Shown here: piece by piece, positions 1 to 9,400 of the stretch
How the letters are laid out: the number at the start of each line of letters is the position of its first letter
Position numbering within the stretch: position 1 is the stretch's first letter
Source of the DNA: Bacteroides propionicigenes
Lineage (GTDB): Bacteria; Bacteroidota; Bacteroidia; Bacteroidales; Bacteroidaceae
Length of the DNA: 64,000 nt
Reading direction: 5' to 3'
Assembly: GCF_018390535.1 (NCBI RefSeq)
Contig: NZ_JAHBBW010000014.1
Span: 1 to 64,000, forward strand
Notes under the pieces: generated by a model
What the model was told of the DNA's origin: nothing
Seen by the model: the letters and a program-made list of their open reading frames with translations, nothing else
The model's database searches: none
Translations under genes and position numbers: made by a program

Positions 1-52
1 TGATTATTTTTTTGCAACACTAAGTTAAGTGAATCCTCTGACATGGCAAAAT

Positions 53-77
53 CCTGAGCAACTTTTTGTTGCTCAGG
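53..77. terminator. Hairpin, possible terminator of a gene outside the window
   Basis: A perfect 10-bp stem (53-62 with 68-77) surrounds a TTTTT loop. No T-run follows on the + strand; on the - strand a short ATTTTG follows. It could end a gene to the left or simply be a stable hairpin. Direction cannot be assigned. Confidence 0.4.
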
Positions 78-134
78 TACTTAAAAAAAATATTTTATAA
101 TAGTGTTGCGGAATTAAGGTTAAAGTAAAAGAAC

Positions 135-192
135 GGCTTATATTTTTCTGATATATCTAATTTTACAAACTGAATATCTAAAAATATAAGCC
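135..192. repeat. Inverted repeat upstream of the GH43 gene
   Basis: Perfect 13-bp arms at 135-147 and 180-192, extended inward by a GATAT/ATATC match after a small offset, separated by about 30 AT-rich bases. It lies just upstream of the expected -33 region of the gene at 281, so it may be an operator for the PUL regulator. That role is inferred from position only. Confidence 0.45.
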
Positions 193-211
193 TATAAACA
201 TATTGCAGGGT

Positions 212-219
212 TATTTTTG
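212..219 (+). promoter_or_regulatory. Bacteroides -7 box for the GH43 gene
   Basis: TATTTTTG matches the Bacteroides -7 consensus TAnnTTTG exactly, about 60 bp before the start codon at 281. No clear TTTG -33 element is visible, which would fit an activator-dependent promoter. Confidence 0.45.
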
Positions 220-280
220 CATTAAGATTTATGCCTTATCGCACCTTAACAATTAATACTATTTAATAACATAAAGATAT

Positions 281-1285
281 ATGAAAAAGAATCTTCTCCT
301 TGTTTTTTGTGCCATTGTCCTTCTCACAGGATGTACACAACGCCCACAGTTGCCCACTTTCCGCAACACAGGCAACCCGCTTATTAAAGACAAATTTACA
401 GCAGACCCGGCTCCGCTTGTACACGATGGCACTCTCTATCTTTACGTAGGACACGACGAATTTTACGAAGGTCAAGACACCGCTCACGGCGGCAAAGAAT
501 TCAACATCACCGAATGGCTCTGCTATTCCACCCAAGATATGCAGACATGGACTGACCACGGTGTCGTATTGAAACCTACTGACTTTAAATGGGGAATAGG
601 TGAAGCATGGGCATCACAGGTGATAGAACACAACGGAAAATTCTATTACTATACCACCGTGCAAGCCGGCGAACCTTACAACAGTAAAGCTATTGGTGTG
701 GCAATCGGTGATACCCCCACCGGTCCTTTCACCGATGCAATAGGTAAACCCCTCGTTACTGACGACATGACTTCCAACGGTGCTCGTGGCTGGTGGAACG
801 ACATAGATCCTACAGCTTTCATCGATGCGAACGGGCAAGCCTGGCTTTCTTGGGGAAACGGCACTTGCTTCCTTGCCAAACTGAAACCCAATCTTATCGA
901 AATTGACGGTGATATTCAAGTAGTAGACTTACCCCGCTACGTTGAAGGTCCCTGGCTACATAAACACGGAGATTTATACTACCTTACATATGCATCCTTC
1001 GGACAAGGACGCGAAACCATATCTTATGCTACCGCACCCAGTATGGAAGGTCCATGGACACCGCAAGGCGAGTTGACCGGTATGGCAGAAAACAGCTTCA
1101 CAATCCATCCGGGAATTATAGAGTTCCAAGGTAAATGGTATCTATTCTATCACAATGCTACACTAACGCTCGATGGCCATGCCGGAGCAATAGGACGGCG
1201 CAGCGTATGTGTGGATGAACTACATTACAACCCGGACGGTACTATGCAGCCGGTGATACAAACTAAACAAGGGGTATCAAAATAA
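281..1285 (+). CDS. GH43 family glycoside hydrolase, lipoprotein
   Basis: A 334-residue protein with a lipoprotein signal (LLTGC, Cys18), so it is probably anchored on the cell surface or in the periplasm. It is a single GH43 five-bladed propeller domain: the putative catalytic base is Asp42 in ADPAP, a DIDPTAF segment near residue 175 carries the pKa-modulating Asp, and the putative acid is Glu near 222 in VEGPW. GH43 enzymes of this type are beta-xylosidases or alpha-L-arabinofuranosidases; the exact specificity cannot be read here. It is the first gene of the PUL and is separated from susC by a hairpin at 1295-1327. With the downstream esterases, an arabinoxylan side-chain or xylo-oligosaccharide role is the best inference. 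Confidence 0.9.
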   Translation: MKKNLLLVFCAIVLLTGCTQRPQLPTFRNTGNPLIKDKFTADPAPLVHDGTLYLYVGHDEFYEGQDTAHGGKEFNITEWLCYSTQDMQTWTDHGVVLKPTDFKWGIGEAWASQVIEHNGKFYYYTTVQAGEPYNSKAIGVAIGDTPTGPFTDAIGKPLVTDDMTSNGARGWWNDIDPTAFIDANGQAWLSWGNGTCFLAKLKPNLIEIDGDIQVVDLPRYVEGPWLHKHGDLYYLTYASFGQGRETISYATAPSMEGPWTPQGELTGMAENSFTIHPGIIEFQGKWYLFYHNATLTLDGHAGAIGRRSVCVDELHYNPDGTMQPVIQTKQGVSK

Positions 1286-1294
1286 ATTTCACTG

Positions 1295-1327
1295 TCCTAT
1301 CCTATCTTATTATGAGATAGGATAGGA
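1295..1327 (+). terminator. Hairpin between GH43 and susC
   Basis: Perfect 13-bp stem (1295-1307 with 1315-1327) and a 7-nt loop. It begins 10 bp after the GH43 stop. The following bases are AT-rich (ATAAATTATTTAA) but not a clean T-run, so it may be a weak terminator, a mRNA-stabilising end, or a processing site that uncouples GH43 from susCD expression. Confidence 0.5.
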
Positions 1328-1423
1328 ATAAATTATTTAAATATAGTTATTCATCTTTGTTAAACTAAACAAGTATTTTGCCTATGAGAAAAATTTAAAG
1401 AGAAAAACACAATTTGCAGTAAG

Positions 1424-1445
1424 GTTTACAATATATATTGCAAAC
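1424..1445. promoter_or_regulatory. 22-bp near-palindrome upstream of susC
   Basis: Begins GTTTACAATAT and ends ATATTGCAAAC: a dyad with one mismatched pair, 57 bp before the susC start. TTTG at 1413-1416 could serve as a -33 element. It is a candidate regulator site or the core promoter. Confidence 0.35.
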
Positions 1446-1502
1446 TTTTTTATATAATCAATCTAATACTAAACCATATTATTTATTAAAAATTACCAAT
1501 CT

Positions 1503-4500
1503 ATGCTTATGAAAACAAGAATTTTGTTGTTGCTGGCGTTTGTTGTTTTCTGCTGTACTACAGCAATGGCACAAACCCAAGTCAAAGGTACTGTTGTCTC
1601 AGCTAATGATTCTGAGCCAATGATTGGTGTTGCTATTCTCGAAGATGGAACTACCAACGGTTGTATTACCGATCTCAATGGTAACTACTCTCTCCTTGTA
1701 CAAAATGGCAATGCTACCCTTACCGTTTCTTTTGTAGGTTACAAAACGCAAACAATCAACGTCAATGGTCGTAGTGTAATCAATATCCGTTTGGAAGAAG
1801 ACACAAAAGTCCTCGATGAAGTTGTTGTTGTAGGTTACGGTGTGCAACGCAAAAGCGACCTTACAGGTGCTGTTGCCTCTGTCAATTCGGATGACATTAA
1901 AAACCTTTCGACTGTTGATGCTGGTGCAGCTCTTCAAGGTAAGGCTGCCGGTGTACAGATTTTAAACACATCCGGTGCACCCGGTGAAGGTGCACAGATT
2001 CGTATCCGTGGTTATTCTTCTAACTCAGACCAACTTGGTCCGCTATTGATTGTCGATGGTTTGAAGGTTGACAATATCCAATATCTTGACCCTTCCATGA
2101 TTGAATCAATGGAAGTCCTAAAAGATGCTGCTTCAGCTGCAATTTATGGTGCCCAAGCCGGTAATGGTGTCGTCCTCATTACTACAAAGACCGGTAGTAG
2201 TGCAAACGGTCGTCCTAAAATTACGTACTCTTTCAAAGCCATCAACCAGCGTCTTGGCAAGACACCCGAACTGTTCGGTGCAAAAGACTGGATTAAATAC
2301 AAAGAAATGTCAGGCTTTACCGACATGGAGGCCCGATGTGAAGCTAATGGCGTTGACTACAACAATCCTCAAGAGACAAACTGGGTAAAAGAAGTATTCG
2401 ATAACAGCTGGGCTACCCAACACTCTGTTACATTCCAGGGCGGTAACGACAAGGGTCATTTCTTTACTTCTATAAATTACATTGACAATGATGGTATTGT
2501 ACGTGGCAAGAAAGATACCTATACCCGTCTTACCGCTCAGCTCAATGCGGACTACCAACTTTATAAGTGGATAAAGGTCGGTACCAACACCTCTATTGAG
2601 AAATGGGCAACCCGCAACATTACCCACCAAAGCGCTTATGGTTCCATGCTTGCATCAACCCTCTTACTCGACCCGTTGACCCCTGTATATTGGGACAGCG
2701 TCGATGACTTTCCAACAAGCATGAAGGATGTATATAACACAAACCCAGACAAGATACTTGTCGCTCCAAACGGCAAATACTACGCTACTTCAAAATTCCA
2801 AAATGACGACAATGGTAATCCGCTCCTTCAGCGTGACCGCCGTAATCAAAAAAACTCCGGTTTCACTGTTCGCGGAACAGCCTTCGTAGATCTTACTCCT
2901 ATCGATGGTCTTGTGATGACATCCCGCTTCTCTTACCGCATTGCGCAGAGCAATTCACATAACTATTCCGAACCATACTACATGAATGGTCAGGCAAAAG
3001 CTGATGATTACTCTATTTCGGCCAATGCCAACAACAACCACTACTACCAATGGGAAAACTTTGCGAACTTCAACAAGACATTGTTTGACAAACACAATGT
3101 AGGCGCCATGATTGGTATGTCCTATACGGAATACCGTTCGGACAATGTATCGGCTTCAGCTACCGGTTCAGGCGGTAATAAAATTCTCTCCGGCGATGCT
3201 GACAACTTTAAGTATCTAGACTATGTCAATTCAGCTTCGACTACAACAAAAAGTATCGGAAACCTTCCGGGCGTCTCAACCAGTCTCTCATACTTCGGTC
3301 GTTTACTCTATACATATGACAACCGTTATAGTTTACAGTTCAACTATCGTGCTGACGCATTTGACACTTCCAAACTTCCGGCTGACAAACGTTGGGGAAA
3401 ATTCCCTTCAATGTCTGCAGGTTGGACCATCAGTAATGAAAAATTCATTAAAGAAAATATCAGTAGCGATATTCTCTCATTCTTGAAAATCCGCGCCTCT
3501 TGGGGTCGTAATGGTAATGTCAACGTTCTCAACAATTATCCGTATACCGCACCTATCAGCTATAATTCAGCTTGGTATCAATACGGAAATAACCCCGATC
3601 AATACTATGGTTCTTATCCTTCCGGTCTTGCCAACCCGAACCTCAAATGGGAAACATCCGAACAGTTGGACCTCGGTCTTGATATGCGTTTCTTGAACGA
3701 TCGTTTGACGGTTAGCCTTGACTACTACAACAAGAACACAAAAGACCTTCTTGTAAAGATCAATCCGGTTCCTGAAGTTTATACAAACCAAACTACCGTA
3801 AACGCCGGTGAAGTGAACAACAAAGGTTTTGAATTTGAAGCCAGCTGGAAAGACCATATCGGAGACCTTGCATACAATGTTAATGCTAACTTCTCAACAT
3901 TGAAAAACGAAGTGACATACCTTTATGATGACCTCCAACGCATTACAGCCAGCAAAGGCGGTGTAGACGGTACAAACAATAAGGTACATACCGCATTTGA
4001 GGAAGGACATTCCATTTGGTATTTCCGAGCATTTGACTATGTCGGTGTCGACAGAGAGACAGGTGCTCCTCAGTTCCGCAACCATGAAGGTAAAATCGTA
4101 AACTCTTCAGAATTGACTGATGAGGATATGACAGACATCGGTAGTGCCATTCCAAAATTCACTTACGGTATCACCATTAACCTCGAATATAAAGGAATTG
4201 ACTTCACAGCATTCGGTACCGGTGTAGCAGGCAATAAGATTTTCAATATCCTCTATCGTGCAGACAGCCCGTTACGTAACTCATTGAGATACTATATGGA
4301 CAACGCCTGGACTCCGGAGAACAAAGGGGCTTCCATGCCAGCACCGGATCAAGTAGCAACAGACCTTAATTTCTGGGGGTCAAGTGCTTCTATGTTTAAT
4401 GGTTCCTACTTCAAGATCAAGCAGCTCCAGCTCGGCTACACCTTACCCAAGAGACTTACTCAGAAAGTGGCAATCAAAAATCTCCGCTTCTTTGTGTCTT

Positions 4501-4643
4501 TGGATGACTTCTTTACTTTCTCCAAGTACCCGGGTATGGATCCGGAAACCGCAACCACAAGCAGAAACGGTGGTGCAGGTTTTGATATCGGTTCTTACCC
4601 CACTATGAAGAAATGTACATTCGGTGCTAGTTTCTCATTCTAA
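1503..4643 (+). CDS. SusC-like TonB-dependent outer-membrane transporter
   Basis: A 1046-residue SusC/RagA protein. It has a signal peptide (cut near AMAQ), a carboxypeptidase-regulatory-like beta-sandwich at about 25-100 (VKGTVV, DLNGNYSL), the TonB-interaction segment DEVVVVGYG near 105, a plug with IRIRGYSS and LLIVDGLKV, and a 22-strand barrel ending in an aromatic residue (FGASFSF). It imports glycan oligosaccharides across the outer membrane with the SusD lid encoded next. An alternative ATG lies two codons downstream at 1509. The coding DNA uses many T-ending codons compared with the second susC at 22753. Substrate is inferred only from neighbours (GH43 plus feruloyl-type esterases). 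Confidence 0.95.
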   Translation: MLMKTRILLLLAFVVFCCTTAMAQTQVKGTVVSANDSEPMIGVAILEDGTTNGCITDLNGNYSLLVQNGNATLTVSFVGYKTQTINVNGRSVINIRLEEDTKVLDEVVVVGYGVQRKSDLTGAVASVNSDDIKNLSTVDAGAALQGKAAGVQILNTSGAPGEGAQIRIRGYSSNSDQLGPLLIVDGLKVDNIQYLDPSMIESMEVLKDAASAAIYGAQAGNGVVLITTKTGSSANGRPKITYSFKAINQRLGKTPELFGAKDWIKYKEMSGFTDMEARCEANGVDYNNPQETNWVKEVFDNSWATQHSVTFQGGNDKGHFFTSINYIDNDGIVRGKKDTYTRLTAQLNADYQLYKWIKVGTNTSIEKWATRNITHQSAYGSMLASTLLLDPLTPVYWDSVDDFPTSMKDVYNTNPDKILVAPNGKYYATSKFQNDDNGNPLLQRDRRNQKNSGFTVRGTAFVDLTPIDGLVMTSRFSYRIAQSNSHNYSEPYYMNGQAKADDYSISANANNNHYYQWENFANFNKTLFDKHNVGAMIGMSYTEYRSDNVSASATGSGGNKILSGDADNFKYLDYVNSASTTTKSIGNLPGVSTSLSYFGRLLYTYDNRYSLQFNYRADAFDTSKLPADKRWGKFPSMSAGWTISNEKFIKENISSDILSFLKIRASWGRNGNVNVLNNYPYTAPISYNSAWYQYGNNPDQYYGSYPSGLANPNLKWETSEQLDLGLDMRFLNDRLTVSLDYYNKNTKDLLVKINPVPEVYTNQTTVNAGEVNNKGFEFEASWKDHIGDLAYNVNANFSTLKNEVTYLYDDLQRITASKGGVDGTNNKVHTAFEEGHSIWYFRAFDYVGVDRETGAPQFRNHEGKIVNSSELTDEDMTDIGSAIPKFTYGITINLEYKGIDFTAFGTGVAGNKIFNILYRADSPLRNSLRYYMDNAWTPENKGASMPAPDQVATDLNFWGSSASMFNGSYFKIKQLQLGYTLPKRLTQKVAIKNLRFFVSLDDFFTFSKYPGMDPETATTSRNGGAGFDIGSYPTMKKCTFGASFSF

Positions 4644-4689
4644 TCGAGACAAGTCTTACTTGAAAAAACTCAAAAAAAGTATATTCATT

Positions 4690-6360
4690 ATGAAAAAGAT
4701 TATATATTCACTTTTAGGTGCTGCATTCCTCTTCAGTGCTTGTGAGGATCGCCTCAACATTGGGCAGAAGGGTGTCATTCCGTTTGAAAACTTCTACCAA
4801 ACCGATGACGATGCACAAAATGCGCTCAACAACCTCTACCAGTCATTTTGTTTGAATATTGCTGGTAATGAGGGTATCTATGTCGCTCTTCCCGTACTCT
4901 TCAATGAACCCGGTGACGATATGTTGGCAGCAGGTAACTTTTATGGTGACAACGATTTCGGTGCACAGCTCAATGAATTTCGTTATGACTCACAAAACGA
5001 AGTTATCAAGAATGCCTATTGGGGACTTTATGGCGTAATTTACGACAGCAACCTTATCCTTGATAATATAGAACCTACTACTGACATCAAGAAACGTGTA
5101 TGTGGTGAAGCCCGTGTTCTCCGCGCCTGGGCACATTTCATGCTTACCATCGGTTGGAATTGTCCTCCATTGGTTGACCATATCCTCCCCGCAGACGAAA
5201 AGCCTGCCAACTATGAAGGCGGACATAATGGACTTCTTGAATGGTGTGCAAAAGAAGCAGAAGCTGTTGTTAATGACCTTGATGAACGTACAAGTCCAAC
5301 AGACCAAGTTGGAGCATCAAAGGTTACTAAGGGCTTTGCTCTCACCCTTGCAGGTAAGGCTCGTCTCTTTATGGGAGACTACGCAGGTGCCAAAAACAAC
5401 CTCAAGCAAGTTATCCAATCCAGAAAATATGAACTTGTACCTACTGATCGCTGGGCAAATCTTTTCCACACCTCAGGTGATCTTTGTGAAGAGATGATTT
5501 TCCAAGCTAATGTAGTGCAAAATACAAATATCGGTGACTGGAGCAACAATATTCAGCGCACAGGCTGGATGTTTATCCAATTCTGGAACTGGCGAACTGA
5601 CAAATTAGCTTCTGTGCCTTCATTCATAGGTGTTGATGGTTGGGGCGGTCACTCCATTCGTCCGGACTTTGCTGAACGCATGCTGGCCAACGACGGTGAC
5701 TCTCCTCGTCGTAAAGCAACATTCCTTACCGATGAAGAGTTTCTCTATGAAATGGAATGGAATGGAACAAAGGATAAGGGATTAACCCTTGAACAACTTA
5801 AAAAATCTGATCAGATTGGTATTAAAGACCAGACAGGACTTTATGGTTTTGGGAAGTATTTTGCCAATAAGTTCATCGCTTGGAAAGAAGATAACGTAAA
5901 AGGTAATTGGGGATTCAAAAACTTGACGATTTTCCGTTATGCTGAAGTTCTTTTGATGTATGCCGAAGCTTGTGCCCAAACAGATGACTCGGATGGACTG
6001 GGTCTTCAATGCCTTCAAGACATCCAACGACGTGCAGGTTCAAACCATATCTCTACCCAACTGACTTTGGACGAAGTCAAAAAAGAGAAGAGTTTCGAAA
6101 TGTGGCTTGAAGGAGTTCGCTTTCCGGACATGGTACGCTGGGGCGACACAGATGGTGTTAAAGATAATGGAAAGAACATCCCTTCCGCTTACGATGCTTT
6201 CTTCACAAAAGGCGAACCTGAGCATCGTATCTACGTAGAATATTCAAATCCCAACAAGGGTACGACAGGTTTCATAAAAGGCAAGCATGAATATTTCGCA
6301 TTCCCATTTGATGCAATTTCCGTTAATCCAAACTTGAAACAAAACCCAAGTGGTGAATAA
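4690..6360 (+). CDS. SusD/RagB family surface glycan-binding lipoprotein
   Basis: A 556-residue SusD-like protein. The frame is open from 4624, overlapping the end of susC, but the start at 4690 gives a proper lipoprotein signal (MKKIIYSLLGAAFLFSAC, Cys18) and a 46-bp gap from susC, so I chose it. The body shows SusD features: an N-terminal helical segment with YQTDDDAQNALNNLY, TPR-like helices with RVLRAWAHFML, and a C-terminal RFPDMVRWG segment typical of RagB/SusD proteins. It binds glycan at the surface and closes over the SusC barrel. Co-transcribed with susC and ended by the strong hairpin at 6361-6414. Confidence 0.94.
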   Translation: MKKIIYSLLGAAFLFSACEDRLNIGQKGVIPFENFYQTDDDAQNALNNLYQSFCLNIAGNEGIYVALPVLFNEPGDDMLAAGNFYGDNDFGAQLNEFRYDSQNEVIKNAYWGLYGVIYDSNLILDNIEPTTDIKKRVCGEARVLRAWAHFMLTIGWNCPPLVDHILPADEKPANYEGGHNGLLEWCAKEAEAVVNDLDERTSPTDQVGASKVTKGFALTLAGKARLFMGDYAGAKNNLKQVIQSRKYELVPTDRWANLFHTSGDLCEEMIFQANVVQNTNIGDWSNNIQRTGWMFIQFWNWRTDKLASVPSFIGVDGWGGHSIRPDFAERMLANDGDSPRRKATFLTDEEFLYEMEWNGTKDKGLTLEQLKKSDQIGIKDQTGLYGFGKYFANKFIAWKEDNVKGNWGFKNLTIFRYAEVLLMYAEACAQTDDSDGLGLQCLQDIQRRAGSNHISTQLTLDEVKKEKSFEMWLEGVRFPDMVRWGDTDGVKDNGKNIPSAYDAFFTKGEPEHRIYVEYSNPNKGTTGFIKGKHEYFAFPFDAISVNPNLKQNPSGE

Positions 6361-6414
6361 GGCATAAAAAATGAAAGCTGAACTTTAAAAGGTTCAGCTT
6401 TCATTTTTTATGCC
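6361..6414. terminator. Bidirectional intrinsic terminator
   Basis: A perfect 23-bp inverted repeat (6361-6383 with 6392-6414) around an 8-nt loop, with an A-run in the left arm and T-run in the right arm, so it can end transcription from both sides. It starts at the base after the susD stop and lies 61 bp before the end of the convergent regulator gene. Confidence 0.9.
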
Positions 6415-6474
6415 TTATTCACTGCAATACATATTTCTCACAAGACCTTATTTCAGGAAATTTACTGAATATCC

Positions 6475-9400
6475 CTACATAACCTCTGTCGGTGTCTTTC
6501 CAAAATATTCCTTAAAAACTTTACTGAAATAGGCAGGTGTATTAAACCCGCACATCTCGCTCACCTCAGTCACATTATATTCTCCTGAACGAAGTTTCTC
6601 CATCGCATAATTTAATCGGATTGAACGAATAAATTCCACCACTGATAAGTTAGTAAGCGCCTTTATCTTTTTATACAGCAATGACTGGCTCAAAGCAAGC
6701 GCGGCAGCAAACTCCTCTTTACCAAAGTTCTCGTTAGCAATATTGGTACGCACACATTCAATAGCTTTCTTGATAAATTCATCATTCATACGATTTGCCA
6801 CAATAGAGCGCGCATCGTCATGTTTCGCTTCAATGGCTTTTTGGAGTACAGTACGTCTATTACGAATGATAGAAGTTATACGGCTTGCCAGCAATGCCAT
6901 ATCAAATGGTTTGACCAGATAGTTATCAGCACCCAGCCCCAATCCATGCAGTTGGTTAGTTTTGTCGGAAAGGGCTGTAAGCAGAATCACAGGGATATGA
7001 GATGTTTCATAAGTAGACTTAATTCGACGGCAAAGTTCAAAACCGTCCATACGCGGCATAACAACATCCGAAACTACAAGATCCGGTTGCAATTCATTCA
7101 TCATTTCCCAAGCCTCTTGTCCGTCTTGAGCAGTAGTTACACGGAAATGCTCGCGCAACGGATGCATCATAAACTCGCGTAAAGTCTGATTATCTTCCAC
7201 GATAAGAATATGCATATCATGCACTTCCACATCATCACTTATCAATACGCCGGCTTTAGTTTCCACCGGATTATCAGCTGTCTGAGTCTTGGAAGCTACC
7301 CGTAGTGGTATAGTCACATCAAAAGTAGTCCCCATACCAAGTTCGCTGGTTACGGTAATCTTCCCATTATGAATAGAAATGTATTCTTTAGTCATCAGCA
7401 AGCCGATTCCCGACCCTACAATTTGAGCGTTTACAGCATTGTCACTCCGGTAAAATTCACGAAACAGTTTACGCTGTGCCGCTTTACTGATTCCCATACC
7501 ATGATCCCTGACACGCAATGTCCATTCAGCTGCCTTTCCTGTAAAGGTTACTTCAATACGTCCACCTGAAGTGGAATATTTAACTGCATTGGAAAGCAAA
7601 TTATCAACCACCCTTTCCAACATACGTACATCAGCCTGTACCCAATAATTTTCCGGTGTAATGTCAGTTATCACATCTATCTGTTTTCCGGCTGCATATG
7701 CCGTATATATTCCTATACGCCGTCTAATTAAATCAGTCAAATTAAGATCCGTAAACACCGGCTGCTCACATCCGATGTCGAGTTTCTCAAAATCAAGCAA
7801 CTGCGTAGCCGTATCAGATAATCGTGTAGTTTGTTCTAAAGCTAATGCCAGACATTTGACTCCCCATGTTGAGAGAGCCTGCTCCTTATTCAATTCTTCC
7901 ATCGGTGCTTTAATAAGCATCAGTGAGGTGCGTATATCATGCGCCATCCGCGTAAAAAAGCGTATTTTCTCATCAGAATAGCGGCGATGCAAATGTTGTA
8001 TATAATAACGGACAACAAGAAACAATAAACCAGCAACAACGGCAAACATCAGTAACCGGAACCAAATCGTCTGCCAGAAAGGAGGATCTATAACAATAGA
8101 AATTTGACGTTCTGACAAGAGACTGCCATCATACATCCGGATACACAGCATATAATTTCCTGCCCGTAAATTAGTATAATTGATATATCGGTTAGTGGTA
8201 TAGGCAGTCCATTCATCATCCTGCCCCATCAGTTTCCAAGAAAAGGAAACGGATTTACTGACATATCCCAGTGGGAGTACCGACAGTGTAAAAGACGTCT
8301 GCGGATAACTTAAATGCAACGTGGAGAGGCTGTCAATCGGAACAGACAAATCAAAGTCAGCTATTTCCCGAATAGAACGCCCCGATACGCGTATATCCGA
8401 GAAATAGATGCGTCCCGAGGCGCTAATAGAATTAACTTTATCAGGATCAAACAGCACCACTCCATTGTTACTACCGAAAGCCAATCTTCCATCAGGCAGT
8501 TGACAAGCTGCACTGACGCTAAACGACGTATTCGCCAATTGTTGCTGAGTACCAAATTTTTGAATTTGCCTGTACGGAAGATAATAACAACATAGTCCGT
8601 TGTCCGTACCTATCCATAGGTTATTATCAGCCAACAGCACACTCTTAGTATAGTTACTGGGTAACCCTTGCTGTGTAGTAATATGTGTTTGCTCGGCATT
8701 ACGCAAGTCCAAACCTATCACACCATCACCTGAGGTACAAATCCATACAGTATGCCCCAACACAGCAATATCATGTACTGTATAACCGGACAAAAGCACA
8801 TCAAACTTTCCCGTTTCTTTATCCAACAATAACAAGCCATACGCACATCCCAATAAAATCTGCCCGGGTGAAAATTCCGCAAAGCAATAAACAGGCTGCG
8901 TATCATAAGCACGGAGTTTTCCGGTAACAGAATGACGGCAATATACACTCCCTTTAACACCGCCCATCCACACATCACCCTGACTATCAACATAAGTAGC
9001 AAACACAAACCCGCCTGCACCAAATAAACCAGCCTCGTTGCCTGTATAATGATACAACTCACGACCTGTAGCTTCATCCAGCACATAAACTCCTCCACCG
9101 TAAGTACCTGCATAAATACGTCCTTTTTTATCAGCTGCCAATGATAAGAATACTAATTGAGAACCATTATATAGCTGTCTCCATTTACGAGTATGAGCAT
9201 CGCGCAGGCTGATGCCATCATTTGTCGCAATCCAAAGATTTCCCCTAGTATCCGTTAAAATATGGTTTACCTCATTATTATGCAACGATTGAGGATTATT
9301 AATCCCATGTACCAGATGTTCCACCTCAGAACGCGCCGTTTCTGTATATTGCAAGCCTCCGCTATTAGTAGCTGTCCATATCCGCTGATGATCATCCATC

